From: Lachnospiraceae bacterium
GTDB lineage: Bacteria; Bacillota; Clostridia; Lachnospirales; Lachnospiraceae
Reading direction: 5' to 3'
Assembly (NCBI GenBank): GCA_009774215.1
Contig: VSNH01000036.1
Coordinates: 1-25,675, forward strand
DNA: 25,675 bases
Part shown: positions 1 through 5,819 of the stretch, piece after piece
Layout: each line of letters opens with the position of its first letter
Numbering within the stretch: the first letter of the stretch is position 1
The notes under the pieces: model-generated
What the model saw: only the letters and a program-made list of their open reading frames with translations
What the model was told of the DNA's origin: nothing
The model's database searches: none
Program-made: the position numbers and the translations under genes

Positions 1-5
1 CTCCC

Positions 6-209
6 TCAAACGCCTTGTATAAGGAAATTCTGGACTTCGCAAAAAGTGTATGCAATTGGAAAATGGAGCACTAGTTTGGGATTCGGGTATAATAAAATTA
101 TAAAGTGGCAGTGGAGGCCGTCGTCTTTGGATAGTCTTATGTAGCCAGCAATCCGCCATACGGTATGGCTTATAGTGGGTTGGTTCTGTGATTTCCTAAT
201 GCGTGGCAT
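6..209 (-). pseudogene. Truncated serine recombinase, N-terminal remnant
   Basis: The reading frame starts at the ATG at 209, preceded by an AGGGGGA ribosome binding site about 10 bases upstream. The first ~31 codons look like the start of a large serine recombinase of the Tn4451/TnpX kind: VWRIAGYIRLSKDDG carries the YxRxS motif whose serine would be the nucleophile that cuts DNA. After the DDG (about position 117) the reading frame stays open but no longer resembles a recombinase; a complete family member continues for more than 450 residues. The rest of the resolvase domain and the DNA-binding region are therefore missing, and a deletion or rearrangement junction probably lies near 110-117. 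It sits just downstream of the small transposon ORF at 278-538, as expected at the end of such an element. It cannot be active. The recombinase identity of the first 31 residues is fairly sure; the origin of bases 1-110 is unknown. Confidence 0.7.
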
Positions 210-277
210 TATTCCTACAATCCCCCTATAATCACACGTCTAATATACCTAGAACGGAGATTATTTCAGCATATTTT

Positions 278-538
278 TCAACCTTTTTTCAGACCGCCGA
301 AAAAGTTGATTAGGTAGGAATTGAGGTCGTTTTCGGCAGGCGCAAAGGACAGACGGACGACAGTTTCCCCACAACGGAAACAATGCGGGTTCTTTATTTG
401 TTCAAGGTACGCTTTCATGCGTTCCTTGGCAGAAAGCCCCGTGTCAATGGAAACATGGTTTATGTCCGTCAGTTGTGCGGGGACGGCTGTGTCTGTCCCC
501 TGCCTGCTCATAAAGTCCAGTTGTTTACTGTTTATCAT
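278..538 (-). CDS. Small transposon-associated protein (DUF6870/TnpW-like)
   Basis: This 86-residue protein begins at the ATG at 538, not at the longer upstream frame, because a strong GAAAGGAGGG site lies seven bases before that ATG. The C-terminal half, with IKNPHCFRCGETVVRLSFA, resembles the short proteins I associate with Tn1549-type conjugative elements (DUF6870 or TnpW-like). They share a pattern of acidic/aromatic turns, a short strand ending VVxxSFA, and a tail of about 20 residues. Their biochemical role is not known. Its start overlaps the end of the upstream small ORF by 14 bases, so the two are probably translationally coupled. The truncated recombinase follows 69 bases downstream on the same strand. 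It appears intact. The family name is from memory of similar sequences and is less certain than the coding call. Confidence 0.65.
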   Translation of the reverse strand: MINSKQLDFMSRQGTDTAVPAQLTDINHVSIDTGLSAKERMKAYLEQIKNPHCFRCGETVVRLSFAPAENDLNSYLINFFGGLKKG

Positions 539-734
539 TGGCAGCCCTCCTTTCAAAATATATCTTCGGATTGCTGTTGTTGATTTTCTTGAATGGGCGA
601 AACGGACGGCTTGGCAGCTCCACGGGACTTGCACCCCTCTCATTCCTATGAGTAGCCGTGTCATACGGGTGTATGATTTTGTCAATCGCTTTTTCTTCCT
701 GCTCGTTAAGTGCCAGCAGTAATAATTTTCCCAT
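525..734 (-). CDS. Hypothetical small protein of the mobile island
   Basis: This is a 69-residue reading frame starting at the ATG at 734 with an AAGGTGGTG ribosome binding site six bases upstream. It lies 18 bases after the stop of the tyrosine phosphatase and overlaps the next gene by 14 bases, so spacing and signals fit a member of the same transcript. The N-terminus (MGKLLLLALNEQEEKAIDKI) could form an amphipathic helix; the remainder is basic and proline-rich with no motif I recognise. It may be the remnant of a longer small protein whose C-terminal half was replaced, since the composition changes after about residue 30. I cannot name a family. The translation signal is good, but function and even full-length conservation are unproven. 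Confidence 0.45.
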   Translation of the reverse strand: MGKLLLLALNEQEEKAIDKIIHPYDTATHRNERGASPVELPSRPFRPFKKINNSNPKIYFERRAANDKQ

Positions 735-752
735 GACACCACCTTTTTAAGT

Positions 753-1559
753 TTATTCGGTATAAATATCAAATAGTTTTGCTGTTGCATTTTCATCTAT
801 CCCTATCTTTTTCAGATAAGTTTGAAAATCCCCATAATGATCTGAAATTGTTTGGAAAGATAGTTTCAAATGATTTTCCTGCGCCAAAAAATGTTTTTTT
901 GTTTCCTGTATGATAGCTTCATCAATATGCAATGACTGAAATTTTACAATCGTTTCCTCTATCCGTTTCTTTAAGTATTCGTTTGTCAGCAGATAATCAT
1001 TGATAATGCAGTCCATATCAACGCCCATACACCTTAAAAATAAGGCGGCGGCAAATCCTGTACGGTCTTTCCCTGCGGTACAATGGAACAAAACAGTGTC
1101 TTTGGGCTTATTGCTTTCTAATAATATTTGAAAAAATTCATGGTATGCTTTTCGTGCGCTTTCTTCCAACACAAAATCCCGATATACTTTCTGCATTTGT
1201 TCCTTTTGTCTGAACAACAGTTCAATTAAACTGTCTTTACTTTGGAGCATATCTTTAATAAATTCTTCGTTGATTACGGGTATTCTTGTAGAGGAAAAAA
1301 CAGGGAACAGGAAATATTCCGTGTCCGACATTGGTTTATCCGGCTCGTTTTCCTGTTCTTCCACGCCCCTAAAATCAATCACTTTATTAACGCCCAATGC
1401 CTGTAATGTAATTTGGTCTGTTTCGGATAAATGATGTAAATGTGCAGAACGAAAAATTTTTCCATACTTTAGCTGTTTTCCGTTCCCTGCTTGGAAACCG
1501 CCTAAATCACGGATATTCCCTATGCTCTGCAACTGTAAAACATGGATACTATTTATCAT
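753..1559 (-). CDS. Tyrosine-protein phosphatase (LipA/Y_phosphatase3-like)
   Basis: The 268-residue protein carries the CX5R catalytic loop of cysteine-dependent phosphatases as HCTAGKDRTG, with nucleophile Cys160 and phosphate-binding Arg166. The N-terminal NIRDLGGF and DFRG segments (around residues 15-22 and 62-65) are typical of the Y_phosphatase3 family, which includes Listeria LipA and dual-specificity enzymes acting on phosphotyrosine and sometimes phosphoinositides. No signal peptide is evident, so it is likely cytoplasmic. The ATG at 1559 has a GAGGGAAC site about six bases upstream. It overlaps the restored end of the PAP2 phosphatase by 11 bases, which points to coupled translation. 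Length is normal and no lesion is visible. Base composition is AT-richer than the core genes from 4795 onward, in keeping with acquisition on the mobile island. The substrate cannot be told from sequence. Confidence 0.88.
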   Translation of the reverse strand: MINSIHVLQLQSIGNIRDLGGFQAGNGKQLKYGKIFRSAHLHHLSETDQITLQALGVNKVIDFRGVEEQENEPDKPMSDTEYFLFPVFSSTRIPVINEEFIKDMLQSKDSLIELLFRQKEQMQKVYRDFVLEESARKAYHEFFQILLESNKPKDTVLFHCTAGKDRTGFAAALFLRCMGVDMDCIINDYLLTNEYLKKRIEETIVKFQSLHIDEAIIQETKKHFLAQENHLKLSFQTISDHYGDFQTYLKKIGIDENATAKLFDIYTE

Positions 1560-2203
1560 GTGTGTTCCCTCGCTTTCTATCTGTTATAAAATGAAAACAA
1601 AAATAAAGGATACATAGGTATGTAACGGCAACAAACCAACCGCCCAAAATGTCTGTAAAATAATGTACTCTTAGATACATACGGCTGATTGCGATACAAA
1701 AAGGCAGAATACATAAAAAAAACAGTAATACAGTTCCTTAAAACAGTCTTTTTGATTTTCGGTACGAAGAAAGCAATCAGCGTAACGGAAAGTACAATGG
1801 AGATTGAACTATGCCCGCTTACAAAGCTATATCCGTCTGCAAATGTTAAATGAGTAACATTGGGACGGGGGCGCATGACGATATTTTTCATAAAACCATT
1901 TAGCAGATAGGTAAATAAAACCAAAACACTGTATAGCAGCATTTCTTTCTGAAAACGGCTAATCAAAATCATCAGTATTAAGATTAGGGTAACGCCGCCA
2001 ATCGTCCCGAAAAATGTAAGGATATTCATAACCACTGTCATATTTTTATTTGTGTGTTCTACCATAAACTGTAAAATCTTGGTATCAATTTCTTGCAGAA
2101 AAGGCAGGCTGTAATTTTTTGCAAGCAGGCATAAAAACACAAAAGAAATGATACCTAAGACCAAAATGCAAATACTTTTTGCATAGCTGTTTTTTTCTTT
2201 CAT
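1549..2203 (-). pseudogene. PAP2-family membrane phosphatase, frameshifted
   Basis: This polytopic membrane protein has the first two motifs of the PAP2/type-2 phosphatidic acid phosphatase family: KNIVMRPRP and YSFVSGHSS. These enzymes dephosphorylate membrane lipids such as phosphatidate or undecaprenyl pyrophosphate. The third motif is absent from the open frame but present one frame over as SRMYLRVHYFTDILGGW, followed by a final membrane helix. Removing one T from the T8 run (plus-strand A8 at 1715-1722) joins all three motifs and runs to a stop at 1549, overlapping the next gene. As read, the protein ends at 1577 with a wrong C-terminus. ATG at 2203 is preferred over TTG at 2206 because AAAGGGG lies at a better distance. 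The shift could be a real mutation, slippage that yields some full-length product, phase variation, or an assembly error. Confidence 0.85.
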
Positions 2204-2216
2204 CAAACCGCCCCTT

Positions 2217-3099
2217 TCAAATGTTTTCAGATACTTTATTCAGCAGTTCTATATCGTCTTGGGACAGTCTGAAACTTTGTGCCTTTATGTTGCTCTGTGC
2301 CTGTTCTAATTTTGTTGCGCCGGGAATGGCAAATACAGGTATCAATTAACGGTCTTGTCCGTTCAATATTTTTCCGGCTGATACCAGAGTGAAAGCGGCG
2401 TAACAGGCTGATGTTATCTGTTGCAGCAGGGTCAGTGTGAAATCTTCCTGTCAGCATACCTTGTTGTAATGGCGAATATGCGATAATGGATATTCCTAAT
2501 TCTTTTGCTGTTTCTATCACGCCATTCTTTTCGGGTTTCCTGTGCAGGAGATTGTATTTGACTTGATTGGAAGCAAGCCTTAATCCGTGTTCCCTAAGTA
2601 ACTTATCTGCTTTTCTCATTCCCTGTGCAGTAAAGTTGCTTATCCCCACATTTTTAATAATTCCTTTATCAGCCAGTTCAGCCATATGCCGTATCTGTTC
2701 TTTTAAAGAAGATAAAGAGGTTGGCTGATGTAGCTGATACAAGTCTATTACAGGTTTTTGCAGACAATCCAAACGCTGATTTATTGTCTTTGTAATTGTG
2801 TCTGCTGTCCTTAAAAGTGGAAACCATTTGTCTGCAATGTAGGGAATATCTGTCAATGCCTTTTCTGTTTCCAGTTGCTTCAAGGCTTGTCCGATCAGCG
2901 TTTCAGAAATGCCATTTCCATATATTTCCGCAGTATCAATCCAATTCATACCGTTTGTTAGAGAATATTTCAAAATCTCATACACTGTTTTGTCTGTGAC
3001 GGTATTCCATGTACCGCCTTTGTTGCTAAACTGCCATGTGCCAACTCCTAACGGGGAAAGCATAATATCCGATTGTCCTAAACGTCTTTTTATATTCAT
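2217..3099 (-). pseudogene. Aldo/keto reductase with internal deletion
   Basis: Most of an NADPH-dependent aldo/keto reductase is present. Counting from the TTG two codons upstream of the likely start, the tetrad is intact: Asp57 and Tyr62 (WIDTAEIYG), Lys93 (IADKWFP) and His126 (QLHQP). The TIM-barrel strands continue to RTRPLID at residue ~255. There the frame breaks: the correct ending, starting PVFAIPGATK and closing IELLNKVSENI before the TGA at 2217, is one frame away. Roughly 25 residues that normally lie between these parts (a barrel helix and strand near the cofactor site) are missing, so this is a deletion rather than a single-base error. The open frame continues to 2236 with nonsense residues. 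The start at 3099 follows AAAGGAG by eight bases. It is divergent from the MarR gene and shares an operator region with it. It is probably non-functional. Confidence 0.85.
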
Positions 3100-3116
3100 T
3101 TTCAATGCTCCTTTTC

Positions 3117-3140
3117 TAATAGATGATATGTCATCTATTA
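3117..3140. promoter_or_regulatory. Palindromic operator, likely MarR binding site
   Basis: TAATAGATGA and TCATCTATTA form perfect 10-base inverted arms around a 4-base TATG centre. This is the size and symmetry expected for a MarR-type dimer. It covers the predicted -10 box of the reductase promoter, so occupancy should block that promoter. A related half, ATGATATGTAAT, recurs at 3192-3203 beside the -10 box of the regulator's own promoter. Binding by the adjacent MarR is inferred. Confidence 0.65.
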
Positions 3141-3151
3141 CTATTTGTCAA
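3123..3151 (-). promoter_or_regulatory. Sigma-A-type promoter for the reductase operon
   Basis: On the minus strand TTGACA (3151-3146) and TATCAT (3128-3123) are separated by 17 bases. The -10 box lies inside the 10-bp-arm palindrome. Distance to the reductase start at 3099 is about 24 bases, which is short but allows a brief leader. This could drive the reductase, PAP2, tyrosine phosphatase and small-ORF series. Confidence 0.6.
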
Positions 3152-3159
3152 CCGCAATA

Positions 3160-3189
3160 TTGACAAAATGTGAGCGAAAATAGTAGAAT
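3160..3189 (+). promoter_or_regulatory. Sigma-A-type promoter for the MarR gene
   Basis: TTGACA at 3160-3165 and TAGAAT at 3184-3189 are separated by 18 bases, about 35 bases before the MarR start. A partial repeat of the operator sequence (ATGATATGTAAT, 3192-3203) lies immediately downstream, consistent with autoregulation. The two divergent -35 boxes are only eight bases apart. Confidence 0.6.
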
Positions 3190-3223
3190 AAATGATATGT
3201 AATATACATGAAAGGAGAACAAA

Positions 3224-3682
3224 ATGGATAATGGTACAAGATTTCGATATATTTTTAGGAGTGCGGAAAAAGAAGCAATGAAAAAATTTGCGGCTGCCCT
3301 TAGTCCCTTAAACGTGACACCTAATCAAAGCGAAGTATTGCTTGTGTTGTATGAGAATGAGCCGGTTTCATTGAAAGAGTTGGGGGAATTACTGATATGT
3401 GAACAAAAAAGTCCTAGCCGTTTAGTGCAGGGGCTTGTGGAAAAGGGATTGATATATAAAGGAACATCTCAATCGGACGCTAGATATTCCGTTCTGTATT
3501 TGACAAAAGAGGGGAAAGAAATTGTCCCTAAAATTATTGAAAAGGAACAGCAGTTTGATAAAGAATTGGCGCAGTTTTTGGAAAAGAATATAGGGCTTGA
3601 ACAAATGATGTCTGTCTTAAAAGAATACTTAAAGGGAACAAATAGTGAAAAGAAATTAAAAATGCGTTCTATGTGGGAATGA
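3224..3682 (+). CDS. MarR-family transcriptional regulator
   Basis: This 152-residue protein has the all-helical/winged-helix layout of MarR regulators. There is an N-terminal dimerisation helix, a helix-turn-helix around residues 45-75 (VSLKELGELL then QKSPSRLVQGLVEKGLI), a wing around DARYSVLYLT (about 83-95), and C-terminal dimerisation helices. Length is typical of the family. The ATG at 3224 follows AAAGGAG by about seven bases. It is transcribed away from the aldo/keto reductase, and the gap contains two overlapping promoters and a perfect palindrome. The simplest reading is a ligand-sensing repressor of the reductase/phosphatase operon and of itself. The gene appears intact although the reductase and PAP2 genes it would control are damaged. 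The ligand is unknown; no redox-sensing cysteine arrangement of OhrR type is obvious. Confidence 0.88.
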   Translation: MDNGTRFRYIFRSAEKEAMKKFAAALSPLNVTPNQSEVLLVLYENEPVSLKELGELLICEQKSPSRLVQGLVEKGLIYKGTSQSDARYSVLYLTKEGKEIVPKIIEKEQQFDKELAQFLEKNIGLEQMMSVLKEYLKGTNSEKKLKMRSMWE

Positions 3683-3694
3683 TTTTAATAAATA

Positions 3695-3730
3695 CCGGGG
3701 AATGACACTCTATAAGCTGCTATTCCTCGG
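3695..3730. terminator. Convergent hairpin between MarR and TTRAP-like gene
   Basis: CCGGGGAAT (3695-3703) pairs with ATTCCTCGG (3722-3730), with one G-T wobble. It lies between the end of the plus-strand MarR gene and the end of the minus-strand small ORF at 3738. On the minus strand it is followed by the T-rich TATTTATT, so it may terminate leftward transcription. The T-run is imperfect. Confidence 0.5.
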
Positions 3731-3737
3731 CGTTCTA

Positions 3738-3947
3738 TTACTCCATATCTTCAGCAGGCAGAAACACAAGCTCTGCAAATTCTTCCTCGGTCAGCTTCTT
3801 CAGCTTTTCCGCTGTGCGCTCCGCAAGCTCCCGTATCTCCGTTTCCATGTGGGGCAGGGCGGCGGTCATTGCCGCCACCGTGTCAGCCCTTGTTTTCTTC
3901 CTGTAACAGCAGATGAGGTTTGTTTCCTCAAAGTTGCATTGTCCCAT
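3738..3947 (-). CDS. Transposon-transfer assisting (TTRAP-like) small protein
   Basis: This is a 69-residue acidic protein. Its layout, NFEETNLICCY near the N-terminus, a central AAMTAALPHME, then a helical segment ending LTEEEFAELVF, matches my recollection of the TTRAP family (PF14203). Those short proteins are carried by Tn1549-like conjugative elements and are named as putative transfer helpers; no biochemical activity is established. The start at 3947 lies two bases after the stop of the preceding frame, with GGAG about ten bases upstream inside that gene, suggesting coupling. Its GC content is higher than that of the phosphatase/reductase block. It seems complete but stranded among fragments, so it probably has no remaining function. 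Confidence 0.65.
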   Translation of the reverse strand: MGQCNFEETNLICCYRKKTRADTVAAMTAALPHMETEIRELAERTAEKLKKLTEEEFAELVFLPAEDME

Positions 3948-3951
3948 ACGC

Positions 3952-4126
3952 CTATATCTCCAATCCCTTGTTCTTGCTTTTTGCCGCCTGCTTTTTCGGG
4001 GCGGCGTTTACGGTCTTTTTGTCCTGTGCAAGCTGCGCCCGGATAGAGGGCTTTTTCTCGGTCTTGGCGGCTGTGCGGGCTTCTTTCTGTATCTCCACGG
4101 GGCTTTTCCCGGATAAAGGTTTTATT
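3952..4126 (-). pseudogene. C-terminal tail of an unidentified conjugative-element protein
   Basis: This is the basic, alanine/lysine-rich end of a protein. It reads KSPVEIQKEARTAAKTEKK, then KPSIRAQLAQDKK, and finishes KSKNKGLEI before the TAG at 3952. Such lysine-rich tails occur on several large proteins of Tn1549-type elements, but I cannot identify which one. It has no start of its own: upstream it runs out of frame into the RepA-like fragment at about position 4127. This marks a deletion that removed the rest of the gene and everything between. The downstream TTRAP-like gene takes its ribosome binding site from this tail, which suggests that the end of the original operon is preserved. 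Confidence 0.5.
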
Positions 4127-4292
4127 GTACCCGGATTTTTCCAGTTCCCATACGGCGGTACGGATTGCGTCAATGCTTTCTTTGCATTTGAGAAAGCAGC
4201 CCTTTAGCCTTTATGGTCAAGTCGGGGTTGCGTAGGAGGTGGTTTGACATAACCGTGTAGTCCCTGTTTTTTTCCACCTGGAATACTGCCAT
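4127..4292 (-). pseudogene. RepA-type replication initiator, N-terminal fragment
   Basis: From the ATG at 4292, behind AAAGGGG, the frame reads MAVFQVEKNRDYTVMSN and then LTIKAKGLLSQM. This is the characteristic start of the replication initiator A proteins (RepA_N / DUF6017 group) of Tn1549-like elements and related plasmids. These bind the element's origin through a winged-helix domain. After LLSQM the frame is disrupted. A second piece of the same domain, KESIDAIRTAVWELEKSGY, lies one frame away, ending near 4127; roughly 20 codons between the two are missing. Beyond GY the sequence switches to the unrelated lysine-rich tail. Thus two separate deletions have destroyed the gene. Identity is confident from the N-terminal segment, and activity is excluded. 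Confidence 0.75.
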
Positions 4293-4381
4293 GTAATCAG
4301 CCCCTTTCATCAGTCCGGACAATGAAAAACGCCCGTTCCGTGTGGAAAAGGCGTTTATCATGTGGTTATAGGGCTTCGTGT

Positions 4382-4446
4382 TTAGTTTTCGTGTTTCTTA
4401 AAAGCCTTGTTATATGCGGTGTTGCGGTGGTTGTCTATAAATACTT
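4382..4446 (-). pseudogene. Possible C-terminal fragment of a mobile-element gene
   Basis: The minus-strand frame ending with the stop at 4382 closes with NTAYNKAFKKHEN, a plausible charged protein tail located just upstream of the RepA fragment, where a partner or element gene would be expected. Its upstream end meets the ABC-transporter fragment at about 4447, so only about 20 codons could remain. I cannot name the gene; the coding call itself is tentative. Confidence 0.25.
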
Positions 4447-4656
4447 GCCCCGAACGGTGCGGGAAAAACAACGCTGATCCGGCTGATCTGCGGTCTGCAG
4501 GAGACGTCATCTGGGGAGTATACGCTTTACGGAAGAAAGAATACGGATAAGGATATTGTGGAGTCCCGAAGAAGAATGGGCGCTGTAGTGGAAACGTCGT
4601 CTGTCTATCTTGACATGACGGAAGCATATCGGCGGAATATGTGGACAACAGATTAA
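4447..4656 (+). pseudogene. ABC transporter ATP-binding protein, internal fragment
   Basis: On the plus strand the frame beginning near 4447 contains a Walker A loop, PNGAGKTT, followed by LIRLICGLQETSSGEYTLYG and SRRRMGAVVET. This matches the region after the P-loop in bacitracin/lantibiotic-type (BcrA-like) export ATPases, which power efflux or immunity permeases. The first ~30 residues are missing: a stop codon lies at 4438 and the sequence upstream belongs to the mobile island. At the other end the homology stops after SVYLDMTEA, and a few unrelated codons lead to the TAA at 4654. The Q-loop, signature motif and Walker B are absent. The fragment is therefore non-functional and most likely marks the chromosomal gene cut by the island, with a second deletion on its 3' side. 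Confidence 0.75.
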
Positions 4657-4697
4657 GCGTCCGCGTCTTTTTCCCGGAGACATGAATTGTGAAAGGA

Positions 4698-4726
4698 TTT
4701 ACTTGCACATTGTAAAATGTTATGAT
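4698..4726 (+). promoter_or_regulatory. Probable promoter for the S4-domain gene
   Basis: TTTACT (4698-4703) and TATGAT (4721-4726) are spaced by 17 bases and lie about 70 bases before the S4 gene. The -10 box is good and the -35 box matches four of six consensus bases. Otherwise 4657-4794 shows no gene that I can support. Confidence 0.45.
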
Positions 4727-4794
4727 AGGGTTACGTTCTGAAGGAAAAGATTGACAGATAATCCTCAGCGCAGAGCGTTTCGGAAGGGAAAAAT

Positions 4795-5583
4795 ATGGCG
4801 GTTACGGACGAAAAAGACTTACAACAGTTAAAAAAGCGGCTGGCGGAGCTTGCGGAAAAAGCTTACAGCCGCAATATCTATGCCTACACGCCCTTTCTGG
4901 GGCTTGCCGAACAGCAGGCGTACTACGCGGTGGAGCGGGAAGTGTCCTATGCGGGAGTCCGAATGGAGGGCGGCGCGCCCATGTGCGAGAGAAAAATCAT
5001 CCGCTTCGGCGATCCGGGTTACGAGGAGGCATTTCCCATCGCGCGGATCGAAATTCTGCCAAAGACGCCCAAGTTTGCGGAAAACCTGACGCACCGGGAT
5101 TTTCTCGGCGCGGTGATGAATCTGGGGATTGAGAGAGACGTAACGGGTGATATTTTTGTGCCGGACGGGGCGCACGCGGTCGGAGAGAAGGGGGCGCTTC
5201 TTTTCTGTCACGAAAACATTGCGGACTATATTGTGGAAAATCTGGACAGAGTAAGACATACGAATGTGGCCTGCAGACGGGCGGAAGGGGAGGTCGAACC
5301 GGAAAACACGGAGCCCGGGCGGATTTCGGTGACAGTGGCTTCTCCAAGAGCGGACGGCGTGATTTCCAAGGTGTACAACCTTTCCAGAGAGGAGAGCAGG
5401 GAATTATTTAATAACGGTCGTATCTTTATAAACGGCATACAGACACAGAATCTCTCTTATCAGCTAAAGGCGGAGGATGCCGTCACCGTGCGAGGATTCG
5501 GAAAGTTTATTTTTTATGGGCAGACAGGCACGAGCAAAAAGGGGAAAGACCGTGTGGAGGTCGGTGTTTATGGGAAAATGTAG
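4795..5583 (+). CDS. ylmH: YlmH-like S4-domain RNA-binding protein
   Basis: This is a 262-residue protein, close to the ~257 residues of Bacillus YlmH. The N-terminal two-thirds form the YlmH-specific region, with YTPFLGLAEQQ near residue 32 and the HRDFLGAVMNLGIERDVTGD segment around 100-118. The C-terminal S4 RNA-binding fold spans about residues 188-250 (VYNLSREESRELFNNGRIFI, then VTVRGFGKF). YlmH proteins bind the 50S subunit and stalled peptidyl-tRNA complexes and have been linked to ribosome-associated quality control; YlmH is also encoded in the ylm/divIVA cell-division cluster in Bacillus. Here it is separated from any such cluster and appears monocistronic, with its own promoter and a structured element after it. 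The ATG at 4795 follows GGAAGGG by about seven bases. The gene is intact, and its GC content matches the core chromosome. Confidence 0.88.
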   Translation: MAVTDEKDLQQLKKRLAELAEKAYSRNIYAYTPFLGLAEQQAYYAVEREVSYAGVRMEGGAPMCERKIIRFGDPGYEEAFPIARIEILPKTPKFAENLTHRDFLGAVMNLGIERDVTGDIFVPDGAHAVGEKGALLFCHENIADYIVENLDRVRHTNVACRRAEGEVEPENTEPGRISVTVASPRADGVISKVYNLSREESRELFNNGRIFINGIQTQNLSYQLKAEDAVTVRGFGKFIFYGQTGTSKKGKDRVEVGVYGKM

Positions 5584-5610
5584 ATAGATAAATTTTCCAG
5601 ACGGTGGTAT

Positions 5611-5727
5611 ACTAGTGCGAGAAGTATTTTTAAAACTCAGCAGCAGAGGCGGCCTCGTTAAGAAGTACTAGATTTGCTTTGAAAATCACTCTCACACAGG
5701 AGAATGCCCAAAGTACGGGCATTCTCC
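5611..5727 (+). repeat. Structured repeat element, copy A (RNA-like)
   Basis: This element lies between the S4 gene and the M16C peptidase and shares its layout with a second copy at 12921-13042. Predicted helices, in order, are: P1 GTGCGAGA (5615-5622) with TCTCACAC (5690-5697), one mismatch; P2 AGTATTTTT (5623-5631) with AAGAAGTACT (5660-5669), using G-U pairs; an internal GAGG/CCTC hairpin; P3 GATTT (5671) with AAATC (5683-5687); and the strong P4 GGAGAATGCCC (5699-5709) with GGGCATTCTCC (5717-5727). No T-run follows P4, so it does not look like a simple terminator. It matches no RNA family that I recognise. The fold is inferred by eye. Confidence 0.55.
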
Positions 5728-5819
5728 GCACTCATTTTGCGTGAGAAGAACAGAGGCATTCTCTGTAAATGATGTATGCCAGATCAAAATAAGCGGCGCG
5801 AAAAAGGAGAGGAGTATCC

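Noticed and set aside
600..660. tRNA-like 3' half on the minus strand (GGGGTGCAAGTCCC)
   Set aside because: It resembles a T-arm, but no matching acceptor, D-arm or anticodon arm can be built. It also lies within a small ORF with good translation signals.
5699..5727. Rho-independent terminator after the S4 gene
   Set aside because: The stem is strong but is not followed by a T-run, and the same hairpin recurs as part of a larger repeated fold.
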